From Nitrososphaerota archaeon (GTDB lineage Archaea > Thermoproteota > Nitrososphaeria > Nitrososphaerales > CADDZS01), in contig JAJPHP010000023.1 of assembly GCA_021325255.1 (NCBI GenBank), positions 73,265 through 137,264 of the forward strand: 64,000 bases of DNA, read 5' to 3'. Below are positions 63,037 through 64,000 of this stretch, piece by piece. The notes under the pieces are model-generated. The model was not told the DNA's origin and did no database searches. It worked only from the letters and a program-made list of their open reading frames with translations. The position numbers and the translations under genes are program-made. Within the stretch, counting starts at the first letter, position 1. Every line of letters begins with the position of its first letter.

Positions 63037-63613
63037 CGCTGAAAGCTACTAAAACATACGTTAGGCGTGTGGCAATTTGGTTGAATTGGACACTCAAAGT
63101 CACAGATTCATCGGAGATTGTGAGAAAGGCCAAATTACCACTCTCAATCTGTTGTAGCGTCTCAATCTGAGGTTGATCATTTACAAATTGAAAAAAATTG
63201 ATGTAGGTGTCTCCACTAGTATACCAAATCAGCGTGCCATTCGCATCAAAACCATTCGAAGACACTTGCTTAAGCGTGAGGTATCCGCCAGCTCCCTTGG
63301 GTTCAGAAGGGTGAGCCTTCATAACATTCGGTGTGAAAGATGCCCCAGTAAATCCCACGCAACAAAAGTAAGTGAGAAAGTTACTGACATTTGGATTAGT
63401 CACACGAACATAAACATAGATCTCATTATTCACACTAAACGTGGTTGTTGTTGTAAAGGTCACATTTTCGTAGATGTGAATACTTTCGTTCTTTGGCAAC
63501 AGGGGACTATGCAACCAATCTTGGTGCAGTATCGTAGGAGACAGAGTGGGCGAAGGCGGAATCAAGACAAGAGCATAGAGCATTATCACAACCCAAACAA
63601 TCAGAAATACCAC
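62960..63613 (-). CDS. Membrane protein with N-glycosylated ectodomain, start uncertain
   Basis: 217 residues from GTG 63613: a TM helix (VFLIVWVVIMLYALVLI), a ~150-residue external domain with several Asn-X-Thr/Ser sequons and a paired Cys, and a hydrophobic C-terminus. The same frame is open and protein-like for 37 codons upstream (HELDNPEANRREKEQTYRVI), back to the TAA of the RHH gene, yet offers no start codon there. It may originally have been one gene with the RHH, or may start at a rare codon. Confidence 0.55.
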   Translation of the reverse strand: MVFLIVWVVIMLYALVLIPPSPTLSPTILHQDWLHSPLLPKNESIHIYENVTFTTTTTFSVNNEIYVYVRVTNPNVSNFLTYFCCVGFTGASFTPNVMKAHPSEPKGAGGYLTLKQVSSNGFDANGTLIWYTSGDTYINFFQFVNDQPQIETLQQIESGNLAFLTISDESVTLSVQFNQIATRLTYVLVAFSVIALEPPVENLILWSSVKRLELLST

Positions 63614-63724
63614 AGCTATGATGATCTTGGTTTTTCTGATAACTCTGTAGGTTTGCTCTTTCTCCCTTCTGTTTGCTTCAGGATTGTCGAGCTCATGCAG
63701 AATATTCCTTAGCTTTTGCCTTAT

Positions 63725-63874
63725 TTAACTGGCCTCTTTCTTTCGGTTGGCCAGATATTCACTCAAGATCACACGCATCGTCTCGGGGATTGAATCAAGC
63801 ATTCTTCTTTTCCTCTCCTTCTCCAATTCCTTCTCTAATTCCTCAGTTATTGCCACGTTGTACTTCTTCATCAT
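63725..63874 (-). CDS. Small ribbon-helix-helix-like DNA-binding protein
   Basis: 49 residues: a short beta strand (KKYNVAIT), then two helices (ELEKELEKERKRR and SIPETMRVILSEYLANRK) as in RHH proteins of the CopG/Arc type. A minus-strand TATA-like AATAAATA about 25-30 bases before ATG 63874 supports the start. Repeats of an ATAGAGAG motif behind the promoter are likely its operators. The in-frame TAA at 63725-63727 is followed, in the same frame, by the membrane protein's open upstream stretch. Confidence 0.65.
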   Translation of the reverse strand: MMKKYNVAITEELEKELEKERKRRMLDSIPETMRVILSEYLANRKKEAS

Positions 63875-63909
63875 GGTTTAGAGTGAGGGTTTTCACGGTA
63901 TTTATTGCT

Positions 63910-63992
63910 ACCTCTCTATGGAGAGGTATTGCAACACATAGGAGATATGCTTATAGCATGGCTGTGGTCTCTCTATTACCACACATAGAGAG
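63910..63992. promoter_or_regulatory. Operator-like inverted repeats upstream of the RHH gene
   Basis: An 18-base near-perfect palindrome, ACCTCTCTA-TGGAGAGGT (63910-63927), and a perfect CTCTCTAT / ATAGAGAG inverted repeat with an 8-base spacer (63969-63992) share the half-site CCTCTCTAT or its complement. CACATAGRGAG also occurs near 63935 and 63982. The clustering upstream of a small RHH gene is typical of RHH autoregulation. Confidence 0.6.
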
Positions 63993-64000
63993 GCACACAC

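Noticed and set aside
1..64000. CRISPR arrays, IS elements, rRNA genes
   Set aside because: No regularly spaced direct repeats, no transposase-like proteins and no rRNA sequence were found when reading the window.

Overview
The window is archaeal. Upstream of many starts there are TATA-like boxes 20-35 bases before a start codon (leaderless or short-leader transcripts), TTG and GTG starts are frequent, and the gene set includes RadA recombinase, a geranylgeranyl-type prenyl synthase with a UbiA prenyltransferase, KaiC-type ATPases, a stomatin/NfeD pair, type IV pilins with archaeal signal peptides, TrmB and one-domain winged-helix regulators, a DUF1512 membrane protein and VapBC. The mix (RadA sequence, double winged-helix Lrp-like regulators, crotonase, HTH_45-type regulators) points to the TACK side, most likely a Nitrososphaerota-like lineage. 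That placement is inference, and there is no rRNA gene in the window to settle it.

Layout. 1-350: 3' end of a MoeB/ThiF-type activating enzyme with a C-terminal rhodanese domain. 0.4-5 kb: a small regulator, then a leftward operon of KaiC-like ATPase, UbiA prenyltransferase, polyprenyl synthase and a 7-TM/DUF835-like protein. 5-15 kb: a double winged-helix regulator, secreted and membrane proteins of unknown function, a pilin, CsaA, a VapBC toxin-antitoxin pair with a clear operator, and an acetolactate-synthase-like enzyme. 15-21.3 kb: a heterodimeric ABC exporter with a second double winged-helix regulator upstream. 21.3-22.5 kb: a long intergenic region with a small membrane ORF and a striking double-palindrome promoter element (A). 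22.5-40 kb: an M29-like peptidase, enolase with a basic N-terminal extension, crotonase, V4R protein, GNAT, NfeD-stomatin operon, DNA methyltransferase, metal-dependent hydrolase, TrmB, a large multi-TM protein and a TetR regulator. At 40.1 kb a second copy of element A (element B) sits in opposite orientation. 40.4-43.3 kb: pntB-pntAB-pntAA transhydrogenase operon. 44.5-45.3 kb: an LLM flavin oxidoreductase broken by one in-frame TGA. 45.4-50.4 kb: two pilin-like genes, DUF1512 and a clan GH-A glycosidase. 50.5-53.1 kb: moeA, mobB and tatA. 53-55 kb: kinase, DUF488 and a four-cysteine winged-helix regulator. 54.9-58 kb: an AT-richer accessory stretch with a duplicated promoter, a tRNA-like relic, simple repeats and orphan membrane proteins. 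58-62.5 kb: MFS and APC transporters and radA. 62.6-64 kb: a second accessory stretch with a small ribbon-helix-helix gene, probable operator repeats, and a membrane protein in the same frame just behind its stop codon.

The most unusual signals are (1) the two ~93-bp elements A and B, 17.7 kb apart and inverted, each with two palindromes and a TATA box at identical spacing, one of them lying behind a tetR gene and firing antisense to it; (2) the KaiC/prenyl/7-TM operon; (3) the RHH-TAA-transmembrane arrangement with operator repeats at the right edge; and (4) several single-lesion genes (LLM oxidoreductase, V4R) that are either recent pseudogenes, recoded genes or assembly errors.
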